This document shows, one piece after another, positions 27,854 to 36,476 of a stretch of 64,000 bases of DNA. Source of the DNA: Streptomyces sp. NBC_01244 (GTDB lineage Bacteria > Actinomycetota > Actinomycetes > Streptomycetales > Streptomycetaceae); NCBI RefSeq assembly GCF_035987325.1, contig NZ_CP108488.1, positions 8,370,001 to 8,434,000 of the forward strand, in the 5' to 3' direction. A program made the translations under genes and the position numbers. Position 1 is the stretch's first letter. Each line of letters opens with the position of its first letter. Under the pieces are notes generated by a model. That model was not told the origin of the DNA and did no database searches. It worked only from the letters and a program-made list of their open reading frames with translations.

Positions 27854-27901
27854 GGGCCCGGGACGGCCTGGGCCCGGGACGGCTAGGGCCCGGGACGGCT
27901 A
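27854..27901. repeat. 16-bp tandem repeat, three units, with hairpin potential and the DLH stop
   Basis: GGGCCCGGGACGGCCT, then GGGCCCGGGACGGCTA twice. The last CTA (27899-27901) is the TAG stop of the dienelactone hydrolase gene. Because each unit contains the self-complementary CCCGGG, the array can fold and may end transcription of the convergent PARG and hydrolase genes. Confidence 0.85.
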
Positions 27902-28726
27902 GGCCGGGTCCGGGAGCAGGCGGGTCCGCAAGAGGTCGAGCACCTGGTCCAGTGCCGCGCGGGTGGCCTGCCCGGGCTGGTCGACGAGGTGCTCGGTGAG
28001 GACGGAGTGCGGCGGCAGGACGGCTTCGGGATTGGCGTCGTCGTCCTCCAGCTCGACGGCGACGAAGGCGTCACCGAGCTCGCGGCGCAGGAAGGCGAAA
28101 CGGGCGTCGGGGCTGAGCCGGTCGCTCCCGAAGCGCAGCCCCAGCACCTGCAGGCCCTCGCGCTCGCAGCGTCCACGGACGGTGGCGAGGTCCCCGGGCG
28201 AGATGTCGATGCCGCCCCGCCGGCGGGCGGTGATGCCCAGCGGGAGGGACGGCTGCGACAGGACCGGCACGAGGAGGTGCTCGTCGACGGCCATGGCGAG
28301 GGCGAAGCCGCCGGTCAGGCACATGCCGACGGCGCCGACGCCCGGGCCGCCGCAGCGCTGGTGCTCGTACGCGGACAGCGCGCGCAGCCAGCTCACGACG
28401 GGCGAACTCCGGCCGGTGGCCAGGACGGTGAACTCCCGGCTCACGCACACGTTCCAGGCGGTGGAAGCGGTGTAGAGAGCACCCCGCAGCAGGCCGTGGG
28501 CCGTGGGGTGGGGGTCGCGTCCGGGCGTGCCGAACAGCACCGGGAGCACGGCGGTGCAGCCCAGCGCGGCCACCCGCTCGGCGAACTCCAGCACCTTGGG
28601 GGTGATCCCGGGAATCTCCGCGATCACGATCACCGCGGGCCCGCTGCCGCGGCGCAGGACGGGGCGCGTGCTGCCCCCGTGGGTGAACGCGCCGCGTTCG
28701 AAGCCCGACAGGTCATGGTCCGCCAT
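27899..28726 (-). CDS. Dienelactone hydrolase family protein
   Basis: Protein of 275 aa from the ATG at 28726; an ATG at 28741 is also in frame. It has an alpha/beta hydrolase fold with GMCLTGGFALAMAV: the nucleophile is cysteine (about residue 135), as in true dienelactone hydrolases rather than serine esterases. VIVIAEIPGITPKV provides the oxyanion-side strand. The substrate is unknown. The stop is inside a tandem repeat. Confidence 0.85.
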   Translation of the reverse strand: MADHDLSGFERGAFTHGGSTRPVLRRGSGPAVIVIAEIPGITPKVLEFAERVAALGCTAVLPVLFGTPGRDPHPTAHGLLRGALYTASTAWNVCVSREFTVLATGRSSPVVSWLRALSAYEHQRCGGPGVGAVGMCLTGGFALAMAVDEHLLVPVLSQPSLPLGITARRRGGIDISPGDLATVRGRCEREGLQVLGLRFGSDRLSPDARFAFLRRELGDAFVAVELEDDDANPEAVLPPHSVLTEHLVDQPGQATRAALDQVLDLLRTRLLPDPA

Positions 28727-28893
28727 GGACGACCGCCTCACTCATCGACCGTGGCGCACGCGAGGGACGACGCACGGCACCACCCTCCGCTGACGTTCCT
28801 CCGACGTTCCGCTGACGGGAGGGACCGTACAACACCCGGACGGAGCACGCCTACCCCGGAGTAACCAGCCGGGTGCCGGACCGCGAAGGACGT

Positions 28894-29715
28894 CTACGAA
28901 CCTTCGGGTGCTCCGGGTTTCCAGCCCCAGGCCGTGAGCATGCCGGGCGACAGTCCGGCGTACTCGAGGGAGTCCAGCAGCCGCAGGGCCTCGGTGATCC
29001 GGTCCTCGTCGACGAGCCCCGTCGCCAGCATGTCCGCCCGGGCCCTGTCCCAGGTGTCCGCCCAGAACCGGCTGATCGCGCTGCCCGGCAGCAGCGGCGG
29101 CACGTGGATCTCGGCCGCCACCGATTCCAGCCCCGCCGCCTCCAGCAGCTCGGGGTGGTGGACCACCTGCGACACGTCGGTCCCGATGCTGTCGCGCAGC
29201 CCGCGCCACATGGCCCGCATCGCGCCGGTGTACGGGGTGAGGGGCGCGGAGTCCGTCGTCAGGTCCACGGCGTCGCTGATCACCAGGACCCCGCCGGGGG
29301 CGAGCAGCTCGACGAGCCGGGCGGCCAGCCGCGGCCGGTCCGGCAGGTGCATGAGGACGAAGCGGGCGTGGACCAGCCGGAAGAGGCCCGGGGAGAAGCC
29401 GTCCTCGGTGATGTCCGCCTGCAGCGGGGTCAGCCCGGGCACGGGGTGCGCGGCGAGGAAGCGTACGTCCCGGTCCACCGCGAGGACCTCCGCGACCCCG
29501 GCCTCCTCCAACAGGCGGCGCGCCACCGTCCCGGTTCCCGCTCCGACGTCCAGGCAGGTCCAGCCCGGGCCCACGCCCAGCTGCCGCAGCCGGGACATGG
29601 TCGTCCCGTCGTAGGTGAGGGAGCCGAGGTCGATCCGGTCGCCCTCGCCGACGGACTCGGGGCGGAAGACCCGCTCGCCGTACCGCCCGGGGTCCTGGGG
29701 CCCTGTGCCGGTCAT
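28894..29715 (-). CDS. SAM-dependent methyltransferase (class I)
   Basis: Protein of 273 aa. The SAM-binding loop reads CLDVGAGTGTVARRLLE (about residues 54-70), then VLAVDRDVRF and LLAPGGVLVISDAVDL. It has the ordinary class I fold of actinobacterial Methyltransf_25 proteins. The acceptor is unknown. It lies downstream of the lectin gene on the same strand but is separated from it by a GC-rich hairpin. Confidence 0.85.
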   Translation of the reverse strand: MTGTGPQDPGRYGERVFRPESVGEGDRIDLGSLTYDGTTMSRLRQLGVGPGWTCLDVGAGTGTVARRLLEEAGVAEVLAVDRDVRFLAAHPVPGLTPLQADITEDGFSPGLFRLVHARFVLMHLPDRPRLAARLVELLAPGGVLVISDAVDLTTDSAPLTPYTGAMRAMWRGLRDSIGTDVSQVVHHPELLEAAGLESVAAEIHVPPLLPGSAISRFWADTWDRARADMLATGLVDEDRITEALRLLDSLEYAGLSPGMLTAWGWKPGAPEGS

Positions 29716-29752
29716 GGACCGATTGTCGCAAGGGGGCGGGAAGGTGACATGT

Positions 29753-29793
29753 CGGAGCCGGAGCCGGAGCCGGGACCCCGGCCCCGGCCCCGC
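29753..29793 (-). terminator. Imperfect GC-rich stem after the lectin gene
   Basis: GGAGCCGGAGCCGGAGCCGG is followed at once by CCCCGGCCCCGGCCCC, giving a long stem with A-C mismatches. It sits between the lectin stop and the methyltransferase start. Confidence 0.4.
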
Positions 29794-29798
29794 CTGGA

Positions 29799-30548
29799 TC
29801 AGGTGCCGAGCGCGCCGCCCCGCCACTGCTGGTTGGCGTGCGTCGGCGTGCAGTCCCACAGCCCGACCCGGGCGCCGTTGCCGGTGGCCCAGCCCAGGGC
29901 GTCGAGGCACTTGCCCGAGTGGACGCTGCGCAGCAGACCGCCCGGAATCGCCTCCCACTTCTGGTTCAGGCCCTGGTGACAGGAGTTGAGCCCGATCAGC
30001 GAGCCGTTCTCGGTCTTGCCGAACTGGACGTCCATGCACCGGCCGAGCGAGCGGACCGTGCCGTCGCTCTCCAGTTTCCAGGCCTGCGCGTCCGAGCCGT
30101 TGCACTGGTAGATCTGGATCGGCGTGCCGTCCTTGGTCCCCGCGGCCTTGACGTCCAGGCACTTGCCGGAGTGCACGCCGACGATCTGGCCGGATCCGGC
30201 CGGCGGCGCCGGGTTGCAGTAGATCTCCACGAGGACCTGGTAGTACCCGCCGTCGCCGATCGGCATCGCCCGCGGACCGTTGCTCTTGGAGCAGCGGAAC
30301 GTCTCGTAGCCCTCGCCCACGGCCTGGCCGTAGGCGCTGCTCCAGGCACCATCGACGGCGATGTTGTACGGGCCGTAGCCCATGCCGGTGAAGTACTTGG
30401 GGGCGGTCGGGGCCAAGGCCGCCGAGGCGGGGGCGGCGGCCGGCGTGGCGGGGGCGGCGGCCGACGTGGCGCCCGCCGGGGAGGCGAACAGCGCCGTGAC
30501 GGTGAACAGGGCGGCGGCAGCGGCCGACAGACATCGAGCCAGCTTCAC
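29799..30548 (-). CDS. Secreted ricin B-type lectin domain protein
   Basis: Protein of 249 aa from a GTG. A signal peptide (hydrophobic run to PAGATSA) is followed by an Ala/Pro linker, a short Cys-containing region, and a C-terminal beta-trefoil of about 130 residues. The trefoil has repeated carbohydrate-binding units: VGVHSGKCLDVKAAGTKDG, VRSLGRCMDV, LRSVHSGKCLDALGWATGNG, and QxW motifs. It probably binds glycans outside the cell. No catalytic domain is attached. Confidence 0.9.
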   Translation of the reverse strand: MKLARCLSAAAAALFTVTALFASPAGATSAAAPATPAAAPASAALAPTAPKYFTGMGYGPYNIAVDGAWSSAYGQAVGEGYETFRCSKSNGPRAMPIGDGGYYQVLVEIYCNPAPPAGSGQIVGVHSGKCLDVKAAGTKDGTPIQIYQCNGSDAQAWKLESDGTVRSLGRCMDVQFGKTENGSLIGLNSCHQGLNQKWEAIPGGLLRSVHSGKCLDALGWATGNGARVGLWDCTPTHANQQWRGGALGT

Positions 30549-30689
30549 GCGTGGCTCCCTTCGGAAGAGGGGTTCGGTGGTCGAACGGAGAGGAAGGTGC
30601 CGCCGGGCCCGCGGTCGGCTCGACAGTAGCCGCGCGGCGCCGCCGGACAGTCTCACCGTGGTCTCAACTCCGTTCGGAAAACGGCTGAT

Positions 30690-30706
30690 TGCCTGCTGAC
30701 CAGGCA
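30690..30706. promoter_or_regulatory. Inverted repeat TGCCTG-N5-CAGGCA
   Basis: Perfect 6-bp arms with a CTGAC spacer, 30 bases before the NTPase/HTH gene and within the 187-base divergent gap to the lectin. It is a plausible operator for the HTH protein. Confidence 0.4.
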
Positions 30707-30735
30707 GGACGCCGGGTCGGTATCGTCCCGGGAGC

Positions 30736-32616
30736 GTGGAGAGAACCGAGGAGCTCGCGGCGCTGCGGGCCGCCCTGGAAGCCGGAACGCCCGTCCATCT
30801 CGGCGGGGGGCTCGGCAGCGGCAAGTCCCGGCTGGCCCGGCGGCTGCCCGTCGCGGACGCCGTCGACCTGTCCGGGCTACGGACCGGGGAGGCGGCCTCC
30901 CGGGTCCGCGCCGCGCTGGCGGCCGGGCCCGGCGGGGGACTGCTGCTGGTCGACAGCGTGGACGGGCCCGGGCAGGCCGAAGCCGTCGCCGCCGCCCTCG
31001 AAGAACCCCGTGCCGGGACGGGCGGACCCCGCAGGCCGGTGCTGCTGGCCGGCCGGCGCCCCCTGCGGGCCGTGGACGGCTGGGCGGACCGGCCCCTGAC
31101 CACGCTGACCCTCGGACCCGCACCGGCGCGGGCCGTCGAGACCCAGATCCGCGCGAGCGGCCTCGAAGACCCCGAGGCGGTGGCGCTGGCGGTCCGGCTG
31201 GCCGGCGGGAACCCGCTGCTGGCGCAGCTGGCCGCCCGGACGCTGCTCGCGGGCACGCCGGCCGACGCCCCCGGGGCCGTCGCCGACGCGATGGCCGAGG
31301 AGGTGCTGCTCCGGCTCGACCGCGAACGCCCGGCGGCCGCCACCGGGAGTGGGCGCTGGCGGCACGCGCTGCGCCTGCTGGCGACCGTACGGGCGGGGGA
31401 CGAGCGGCTGCTGAGCGGCGGCCCGGAACTGTTCTCGGCGCTGGCCGGGCTGAGCCTCGTCCGCAGGGAGCGGCTCGGGCTGGCGGTCCGTGAACCCTTC
31501 CGCACCCTGTTCGAACTCGCCTACCAGTGGCGGCGCCCGGAGCAGCACGAAGGGCTCCGCGCCCGCGCCGCCGACTACCGGCGGGCCCTGCTGACCGAAC
31601 GCCGCGACCCGCAGGAGCGGGCCCGGCTGGTGGAACAGGGCCTGTTCCTGTCCGGCGACCCGACCCTGCGCGGCTCGCTGTTCCCGCCCGCCGAGGAATC
31701 CGCGGTGATCGGACCCGCCGGCGCCGGGGAGACCGAGGACATCGGCCGGCTGATGCGCGAGTGGGCGGTGCGCGGAGGGTTCGACGTACGGCGCTGCGAG
31801 CGGATCACCGGCCGGTGGCTGGACGCGGCTGGCCCCGCCGCCTTCCGGCTGGCCCGGGACCGGGACGGCCGGCCCGTGGGACTGGCGGCGCTGCTGCCCG
31901 TCGCGCAGGGCACGCAGGCCGGCATCGAACCCCTCCTCCAGCAGCATGCCGACGGCCTCCTGGACGGCTCCAGTGACCACCCCGGCGGGGGGCTGTTCCT
32001 CGGAGCCGCGTACGCGGCGGACCCGGTCGCCCACGCGCAGGTCCTGCGGCACATCCTGGGCCAGGCGGTGCTCGCCGGGCACTTGGTGGTGTCCACGGCC
32101 AGCCCCGACTACCAGACGCTGCTGCGCACGCTGAGCTTCCGCCCGCACGGCGGCATCCGCGACGACGTCTATCGCTGCGGGAGGCGGCCCGAGGTCTACA
32201 GCCACGACTTCGCTCCCGCCGGGCTCCCCGCCTGGATGCGTACCCTCGCCCCCGGCGGGCGCCCTGCGGGCCGGCCGGAAGCGGACGCCCCGGACGCCGT
32301 TGCCTGGGCGCTGGCCCGCATCCGCGACCCGCGCGCGCTGGCCCGCAGCCCGCTGCTGGCCCGCCCGGGCCTGTCCACCGCGCACGCACTGCGCGACTGG
32401 CTGGACAACGCCGTACTGGAACTGGCGCTGGCCGACGCCCCCGCCGACGCCGAGGCGGGGGCCATCCTGCGCGCCTACTACCTGAGCGGCCGGCCCCGTA
32501 CCCACCCCCAGGCCGCCCGCGAGGTGCACCTCAGCCGTGCCACGTACTTCCGCCGCCTGCGGAGGGGGCTGACCCTGCTGGCGGAACGGCTGCCGCTGCC
32601 TGCCGTCACACCATGA
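30736..32616 (+). CDS. P-loop NTPase with acyltransferase-like middle and C-terminal HTH
   Basis: Protein of 626 aa from a GTG. The N terminus has Walker A GGGLGSGKS (about residues 19-27) and a hydrophobic strand GGGLLLVDSVD as Walker B. Residues about 340-500 resemble a GNAT-like fold (AFRLARDRDGRPVGLAALLPV, then a YQTLLRTLSFRPHGG end). The C terminus holds a sigma-region-4-like helix-turn-helix (AAREVHLSRATYFRRLRRGL). The layout suggests a signal-responsive regulator. I know no characterised protein of this exact architecture. Confidence 0.7.
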   Translation: MERTEELAALRAALEAGTPVHLGGGLGSGKSRLARRLPVADAVDLSGLRTGEAASRVRAALAAGPGGGLLLVDSVDGPGQAEAVAAALEEPRAGTGGPRRPVLLAGRRPLRAVDGWADRPLTTLTLGPAPARAVETQIRASGLEDPEAVALAVRLAGGNPLLAQLAARTLLAGTPADAPGAVADAMAEEVLLRLDRERPAAATGSGRWRHALRLLATVRAGDERLLSGGPELFSALAGLSLVRRERLGLAVREPFRTLFELAYQWRRPEQHEGLRARAADYRRALLTERRDPQERARLVEQGLFLSGDPTLRGSLFPPAEESAVIGPAGAGETEDIGRLMREWAVRGGFDVRRCERITGRWLDAAGPAAFRLARDRDGRPVGLAALLPVAQGTQAGIEPLLQQHADGLLDGSSDHPGGGLFLGAAYAADPVAHAQVLRHILGQAVLAGHLVVSTASPDYQTLLRTLSFRPHGGIRDDVYRCGRRPEVYSHDFAPAGLPAWMRTLAPGGRPAGRPEADAPDAVAWALARIRDPRALARSPLLARPGLSTAHALRDWLDNAVLELALADAPADAEAGAILRAYYLSGRPRTHPQAAREVHLSRATYFRRLRRGLTLLAERLPLPAVTP

Positions 32617-32666
32617 GGGCGCGCCTTCGGCCGCCCCGGCGGGCTAGGGGGTAGAGGGCCAGAGGG

Positions 32667-33128
32667 CTAGCGCCAGCCGTACCGCTCGCGCAGCCGGTCC
32701 ACGACGAGCTGGAACCGGCCCCGGTCCAGGGCGCAGGCCTCGCGTCGCATGCCGTCCTCGTGTACGCGCAGCACCCGGTCCACGTCCACCCAGGACTCCC
32801 GGCCCGCGCTGTCCCACGGCCCGGTCCCGATGGGGACCCACTCCCGGTCGTGGTCGTGCCGCTTGCTGGACAGCTGCACGGCCAGGAGCGTGCCGCTCTC
32901 CTCGCGGGCCACGACCAGCACCGGTCGGTCCTTGCCGCGCCCGTCGTTCTCCTCGAAGGGAACCCAGGTCCACACGATCTCGCCGGGATCGGGATCCCCG
33001 TCGCGATCGGGGGCGTACGAGGTCTGCACCGGCCCGATGGCATGCGGATCGGCCTCGGCGGTCGCGGTGTGCCCGTCGCGGCCGGGCTGCTCGGCGTGAC
33101 CGTTGCTGTGGTGTGAAAGTGCCGTCAT
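32667..33128 (-). CDS. PemK/MazF-like protein, no antitoxin beside it
   Basis: Protein of 153 aa. After a His/Gly/Asp-rich head of about 45 residues comes DPGEIVWTWVPFEENDGRGKDRPVLVVARE, broken in the family at the RP-x-LV core. KRHDHDREWVPIGTG and SWVDVDRVLRVH follow, as in PemK/MazF endoribonucleases. No small antitoxin gene is adjacent on either side. It may be a solitary toxin-fold protein with another role. Confidence 0.7.
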   Translation of the reverse strand: MTALSHHSNGHAEQPGRDGHTATAEADPHAIGPVQTSYAPDRDGDPDPGEIVWTWVPFEENDGRGKDRPVLVVAREESGTLLAVQLSSKRHDHDREWVPIGTGPWDSAGRESWVDVDRVLRVHEDGMRREACALDRGRFQLVVDRLRERYGWR

Positions 33129-33158
33129 TCGGGCGAGGTTACCTTCTCGGCTCGGCGG

Positions 33159-33791
33159 CTACGGGCCGTCCTTGGGCGGGACGGGTGATGTCTGCCAGCC
33201 GAGTTCGACGGAGCGGCGGCAGCTGTCGGCAGCGTCGCCGGAGCTCGTGAACAGTGCGGTCAGCATGTGCACGCCCTGGGTGAGGACTGGGTGCGGCAGC
33301 GGGCCCGTCGCGACCAGGGACGCGAGTCCGTGGCCGATCACCCAGCTCTGCGTCGCCAGGGTCAGGGGGTCGATGTCGGCGTGGAAGCGGCCGGCCGTCT
33401 TGGCGCGTTCGACGGCGTTGACCAGGCAGTGCAGGGTCTCGTCCGCGGCCTTGGCGTCCTCGAGCTCGAAACCGGCGTCGAACATGATCCGGTAGAGGTC
33501 GGGGGCGGCCAGGGCGTTGCTCACGTAAGCGGCTCCGAGCGCGGCCAGGTCCCGTACCGGATCCGTGGACAGCGGCACGGCGTCGAGCCTGGCCGCCAGG
33601 CGCTTGAAGCCCTCCTGGCGCATGGCCGTCCACAGGCCGTCCATGCCTCCGAAGTAGGTGTAGACGGCCATCGTCGATACGCCGGTTCCGGTCACGAGCG
33701 ACCGGAGGGTGACGGGCTCGCGGGTGCGCAGCATCATCGCGGCCCGCTCGATCAGGAGGGAGCGGATCGCCGGGTCTTTGGTTCGCGCCAT
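33159..33791 (-). CDS. TetR family transcriptional regulator
   Basis: Protein of 210 aa from the ATG at 33791; an ATG five codons upstream is also in frame. The HTH is LRSLVTGTGVSTMAVYTYFGGMDGLW, split here by context at about residues 28-53, followed by a TetR_C-type ligand domain (DPVRDLAALGAAYV). It is divergent from ridA. A perfect 15-bp dyad in the 75-base gap is a likely shared operator. Confidence 0.88.
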   Translation of the reverse strand: MARTKDPAIRSLLIERAAMMLRTREPVTLRSLVTGTGVSTMAVYTYFGGMDGLWTAMRQEGFKRLAARLDAVPLSTDPVRDLAALGAAYVSNALAAPDLYRIMFDAGFELEDAKAADETLHCLVNAVERAKTAGRFHADIDPLTLATQSWVIGHGLASLVATGPLPHPVLTQGVHMLTALFTSSGDAADSCRRSVELGWQTSPVPPKDGP

Positions 33792-33803
33792 GGTCCCAGA
33801 ATA

Positions 33804-33818
33804 CATAGCAGCGCTATG
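33804..33818. promoter_or_regulatory. Candidate TetR operator CATAGC-N3-GCTATG
   Basis: Perfect 6-bp arms around AGC, 13 bases upstream of the TetR start and 49 before ridA. Placement and symmetry fit a TetR dimer site. Confidence 0.6.
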
Positions 33819-33866
33819 GTTTGGAGAGGTGCGCCGGAGTGTGCGCCCTGATGAGAAGGAGTTTCC

Positions 33867-34274
33867 ATGGCCGTGACGCTGGTCAATCCCAACGGGTTGC
33901 CGAAACCCGACGTATATCGTCAGCTGTCGATCGCCACCGGGTCGAAGCTGGTGTTCCTCGCAGGTCAGGTCGCGCGCGATGCCGAGGGGCGGCGTGTCGG
34001 CGAGGGGGACTTCGCCGCTCAGGTCGAGCAGTGTTATCTCAACATCGCCACCGCCCTGGCCGAGATCGGCGGATCCTTCGACGACGTGGCGAAGCTGACC
34101 GTCTACGTCGTCGACTGGAGCCCCGAGAAGATGCCGCTGCTGGGGGAGGGCGTGAGCCGGGCGGCGGCCAAGCTGGGCATCGACCCCGTCAAGCCGATCA
34201 CGCTGCTGGGCGTCGCGGCGCTGGGGGAGCCCGATCTTCTCGTCGAGGTGGAAGCCACGGCCGTTCTCGACTGA
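33867..34274 (+). CDS. RidA family (reactive intermediate/imine deaminase) protein
   Basis: Protein of 135 aa with a GAGAAGGAG-like ribosome site (GAAGGAG) before the ATG. SKLVFLAGQVARDAEG, QCYLNIATALAEIG, VAKLTVYVVD and PDLLVEVEATAVLD match the RidA/YjgF/YER057c family along its length. The final-strand Arg/Glu pocket is that of the paralogous Rid groups rather than canonical RidA, so deaminase activity is not assured. It is divergent from a TetR gene that probably controls it. Confidence 0.88.
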   Translation: MAVTLVNPNGLPKPDVYRQLSIATGSKLVFLAGQVARDAEGRRVGEGDFAAQVEQCYLNIATALAEIGGSFDDVAKLTVYVVDWSPEKMPLLGEGVSRAAAKLGIDPVKPITLLGVAALGEPDLLVEVEATAVLD

Positions 34275-34396
34275 CGCGGGGTGACGGTCGATTCGCGGGC
34301 GACGGTCGATTTCCGGGGCAGTGGTCGCTCCGCCGCGATCGACTGTCCCGCCCTCCCGGCTGAACGGGGAGTTCTGCCGGGAGGGCGGGGCGGTCC

Positions 34397-35092
34397 TCAG
34401 AGCCAGCCCTCCAGCGATGCCATGAAACCGTCGAAGTCGTCGCGGTGGATGGTGTGGCCGGCGCCGGTGACCGAGCGGACCTCGAAGCCGCGCTCCTTGA
34501 GGACCTCCGCGCGCTCCGGCGAGATCAGGAAGCTCGGGTCCGCCAACTGTACGAGGGACGGGACCACCGGCGCGGCCGGCAGCAGGTCCGTTCCCATCAG
34601 CGGGGTCAGGCTCAGGGCGGTGGCCTCGTCCCAGACGGCCAGGGTGGCCAGTTCGACGTCCACGTCGGCCTCCTCCCAGCGCGGGTTCATCGCCTGGATC
34701 TGTTCCTTGGGAGCGGACTTGAACTGGGCGAACATCTCGGGGCCGAAGCCCTCGCCGAGCTCCGCCAGGTGCCAGGCCGGGTCCGAGAACACGGCGCGCT
34801 TCGGCTTCAGGCGGTCGACGGCCTTGGAGAGGGTCAGGCCGCCGAGGGAGTGGCCGATGGCGAGCTCGGCGCCGGCCGGGAGCGTTTCGACCACGTCGTC
34901 GGCGAAGGCCTCCGGGCTGTACTCGCCCCGGCCGCTGGCGCCGTGGCCGCGCAGGTCCACGGCGATGGCGCGGTAGCCGCGCTCGGCGAGGGCGGGTCCG
35001 ACCCGGCGCCAGGTCCGGTGGTCGGCCATGATCCCGTGGATCAGGAGGGCGATGCGGTCGCCTTCGCCCCAGGTGCGGGTGTGGAGCTGCAC
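34397..35092 (-). CDS. Alpha/beta hydrolase
   Basis: Protein of 231 aa from a GTG (VQLHTRTWG). LIHGIMADHRTW is the oxyanion strand, GHSLGGLTLS holds the nucleophile serine (about residue 92), and GAGHTIHRDD carries the catalytic His. It is a small single-domain hydrolase of unknown substrate. It lies downstream of the MFS gene on the same strand, behind a G-quadruplex-like repeat, and could belong to the LacI-controlled unit. Confidence 0.85.
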   Translation of the reverse strand: MQLHTRTWGEGDRIALLIHGIMADHRTWRRVGPALAERGYRAIAVDLRGHGASGRGEYSPEAFADDVVETLPAGAELAIGHSLGGLTLSKAVDRLKPKRAVFSDPAWHLAELGEGFGPEMFAQFKSAPKEQIQAMNPRWEEADVDVELATLAVWDEATALSLTPLMGTDLLPAAPVVPSLVQLADPSFLISPERAEVLKERGFEVRSVTGAGHTIHRDDFDGFMASLEGWL

Positions 35093-35124
35093 GGTGATGC
35101 CTTTCAGCGTCAGGGGATGGGGAT

Positions 35125-35149
35125 GGGTGGTGGGTGGTGGGTGGTGGGT
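35125..35149 (+). repeat. 7-bp repeat forming a G-quadruplex motif
   Basis: GGGTGGT three times then GGGT gives four GGG tracts separated by TGGT, the textbook G4 pattern. It is on the plus strand, which is the template strand for the minus-strand hydrolase whose start is 33 bases away. Confidence 0.75.
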
Positions 35150-35199
35150 GCGGGAGTGTGCTCGGGTTGAGGGGGTTGAGGCGGGGCCGCCTGCCCCGT

Positions 35200-36444
35200 C
35201 TAGCGGACGCTGCGGATCGGCTTGACCGCCAGGGCGCCGGCCACCGCCAGGGCGGCGGCCGCGATGAACAGGGCCGTGTAGCCGCCGCTCAGGGACACGA
35301 TCACCGAGGCGATGAAGGGGGCGACGATCTGCGGGCCGGCGTTGGCGATGTTGAGCACGCCCATGTCGCGGGCGGCGTCCTCCGCCTTGGGGAGCACCAT
35401 CGTCACCAGCGCGGTGTCCACGGCCATGTAGCAGCCGAACGCGAGGCCGTTGATCACGGCGAAGGCCAGCATGGCCGTCCAGCTGGTCGACAGGGCCGGG
35501 ATCACCAGCGCGACGGCGGACAGCAGGGCCGAGGCACCGACGAAGAGCTTGCGGCGGTCGTACTTGTCCGAGAGCCAGCCGCCCAGCACGGTGGAGACGA
35601 CCATCGCCACGCTCGTCAGCGGCATCATGATGGCGACCGCCGCCTCCGGCTTCATGCCCTCGGGCAGCACGGTGTGGTCCTGGAGGATGTACAGCTGGTA
35701 GCCGCTCACCGCGAAGTAGCCGAGGACCAGCAGGGCCCGCCCGATGAACGCCCAGCGGAAGTCGTGGTCCTTGAGGGCGCTCGCGAAGGCGGCCAGCTGC
35801 GCCTTGACCGGCATGGAGGGCTTGGCGGGGCGCCGTTCCTCGCGGGTGCAGGTGGTGAACAGGACGGCGGCGCCGGCGACGATCGCGCCGAAGATCAGGT
35901 ATCCGGTGCGGTAGTCGTCCGAGAAGGCCGCGCCGATCAGGGCGCCGATGGTGGAGCCCAGCGGCAGGCCGAGGCCGACGGCGGCGGAGGCCTTGCCGCG
36001 GGCGCTCATGGGCACCCGGTCGGGGACCACGGAGGTGATGGCGGCCTGGTAGACGTTCATCACGGCCTGGCCGAGGCACCAGGCGATGGTGATGAGCAGG
36101 ATCGTGTCCGCGGCGCCGAGCAGGAACATCGCCGGTATCGCGGCGAGTCCACCGCCCAGGATCCAGGGGTTGCGCCGTCCGCTGCGGTCGGACAGGGCGC
36201 CCGCGACCGGGTTGAAGACCGTTGCGAAGATCGCCGAGACCCCTGCGATCAGGCCGAAGTTGGCGACCTTGTTCGCCGCGTCGATGTCCTCGACCTGGAG
36301 GGCGAGGAGTACGCCGGCGACGCCGATGTAGAGGGCGTACATGGCCCCGTTGCCGACGAGCAGCAAGGGGAGCAGGCCTCGCGGGGAGGCGGGGGCGTCG
36401 GTGGTGGTGGTGGCGGTGCCGGTGCCGGGGGAGGAAAGGGCCAC
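35200..36444 (-). CDS. MFS transporter (sugar/SLC45-like)
   Basis: Protein of 414 aa from the GTG at 36444, chosen because GGAGGGC precedes it and the protein then starts just before the first membrane segment. Twelve hydrophobic segments are countable. The loop motif LSDRSGRRNPWILGGGLAAI resembles the glycoside-pentoside/SLC45 branch. It is divergent from a LacI regulator, the usual partner of a sugar transporter. A perfect long dyad lies between them. The substrate is not identified. Confidence 0.85.
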   Translation of the reverse strand: MALSSPGTGTATTTTDAPASPRGLLPLLLVGNGAMYALYIGVAGVLLALQVEDIDAANKVANFGLIAGVSAIFATVFNPVAGALSDRSGRRNPWILGGGLAAIPAMFLLGAADTILLITIAWCLGQAVMNVYQAAITSVVPDRVPMSARGKASAAVGLGLPLGSTIGALIGAAFSDDYRTGYLIFGAIVAGAAVLFTTCTREERRPAKPSMPVKAQLAAFASALKDHDFRWAFIGRALLVLGYFAVSGYQLYILQDHTVLPEGMKPEAAVAIMMPLTSVAMVVSTVLGGWLSDKYDRRKLFVGASALLSAVALVIPALSTSWTAMLAFAVINGLAFGCYMAVDTALVTMVLPKAEDAARDMGVLNIANAGPQIVAPFIASVIVSLSGGYTALFIAAAALAVAGALAVKPIRSVR

Positions 36445-36476
36445 GGTGCCCTCCTGGGCAGTTGGGTAAGGGGCGA

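Noticed and set aside
34283..34340. Two copies of GACGGTCGATT after the RidA gene
   Set aside because: Only two imperfect copies; not clear enough to list among the tandem arrays.
34397..36079. 560-codon minus-strand frame joining the alpha/beta hydrolase to the region opposite the MFS gene
   Set aside because: The front half is the out-of-frame shadow of the MFS gene; the hydrolase starts at the GTG at 35092.
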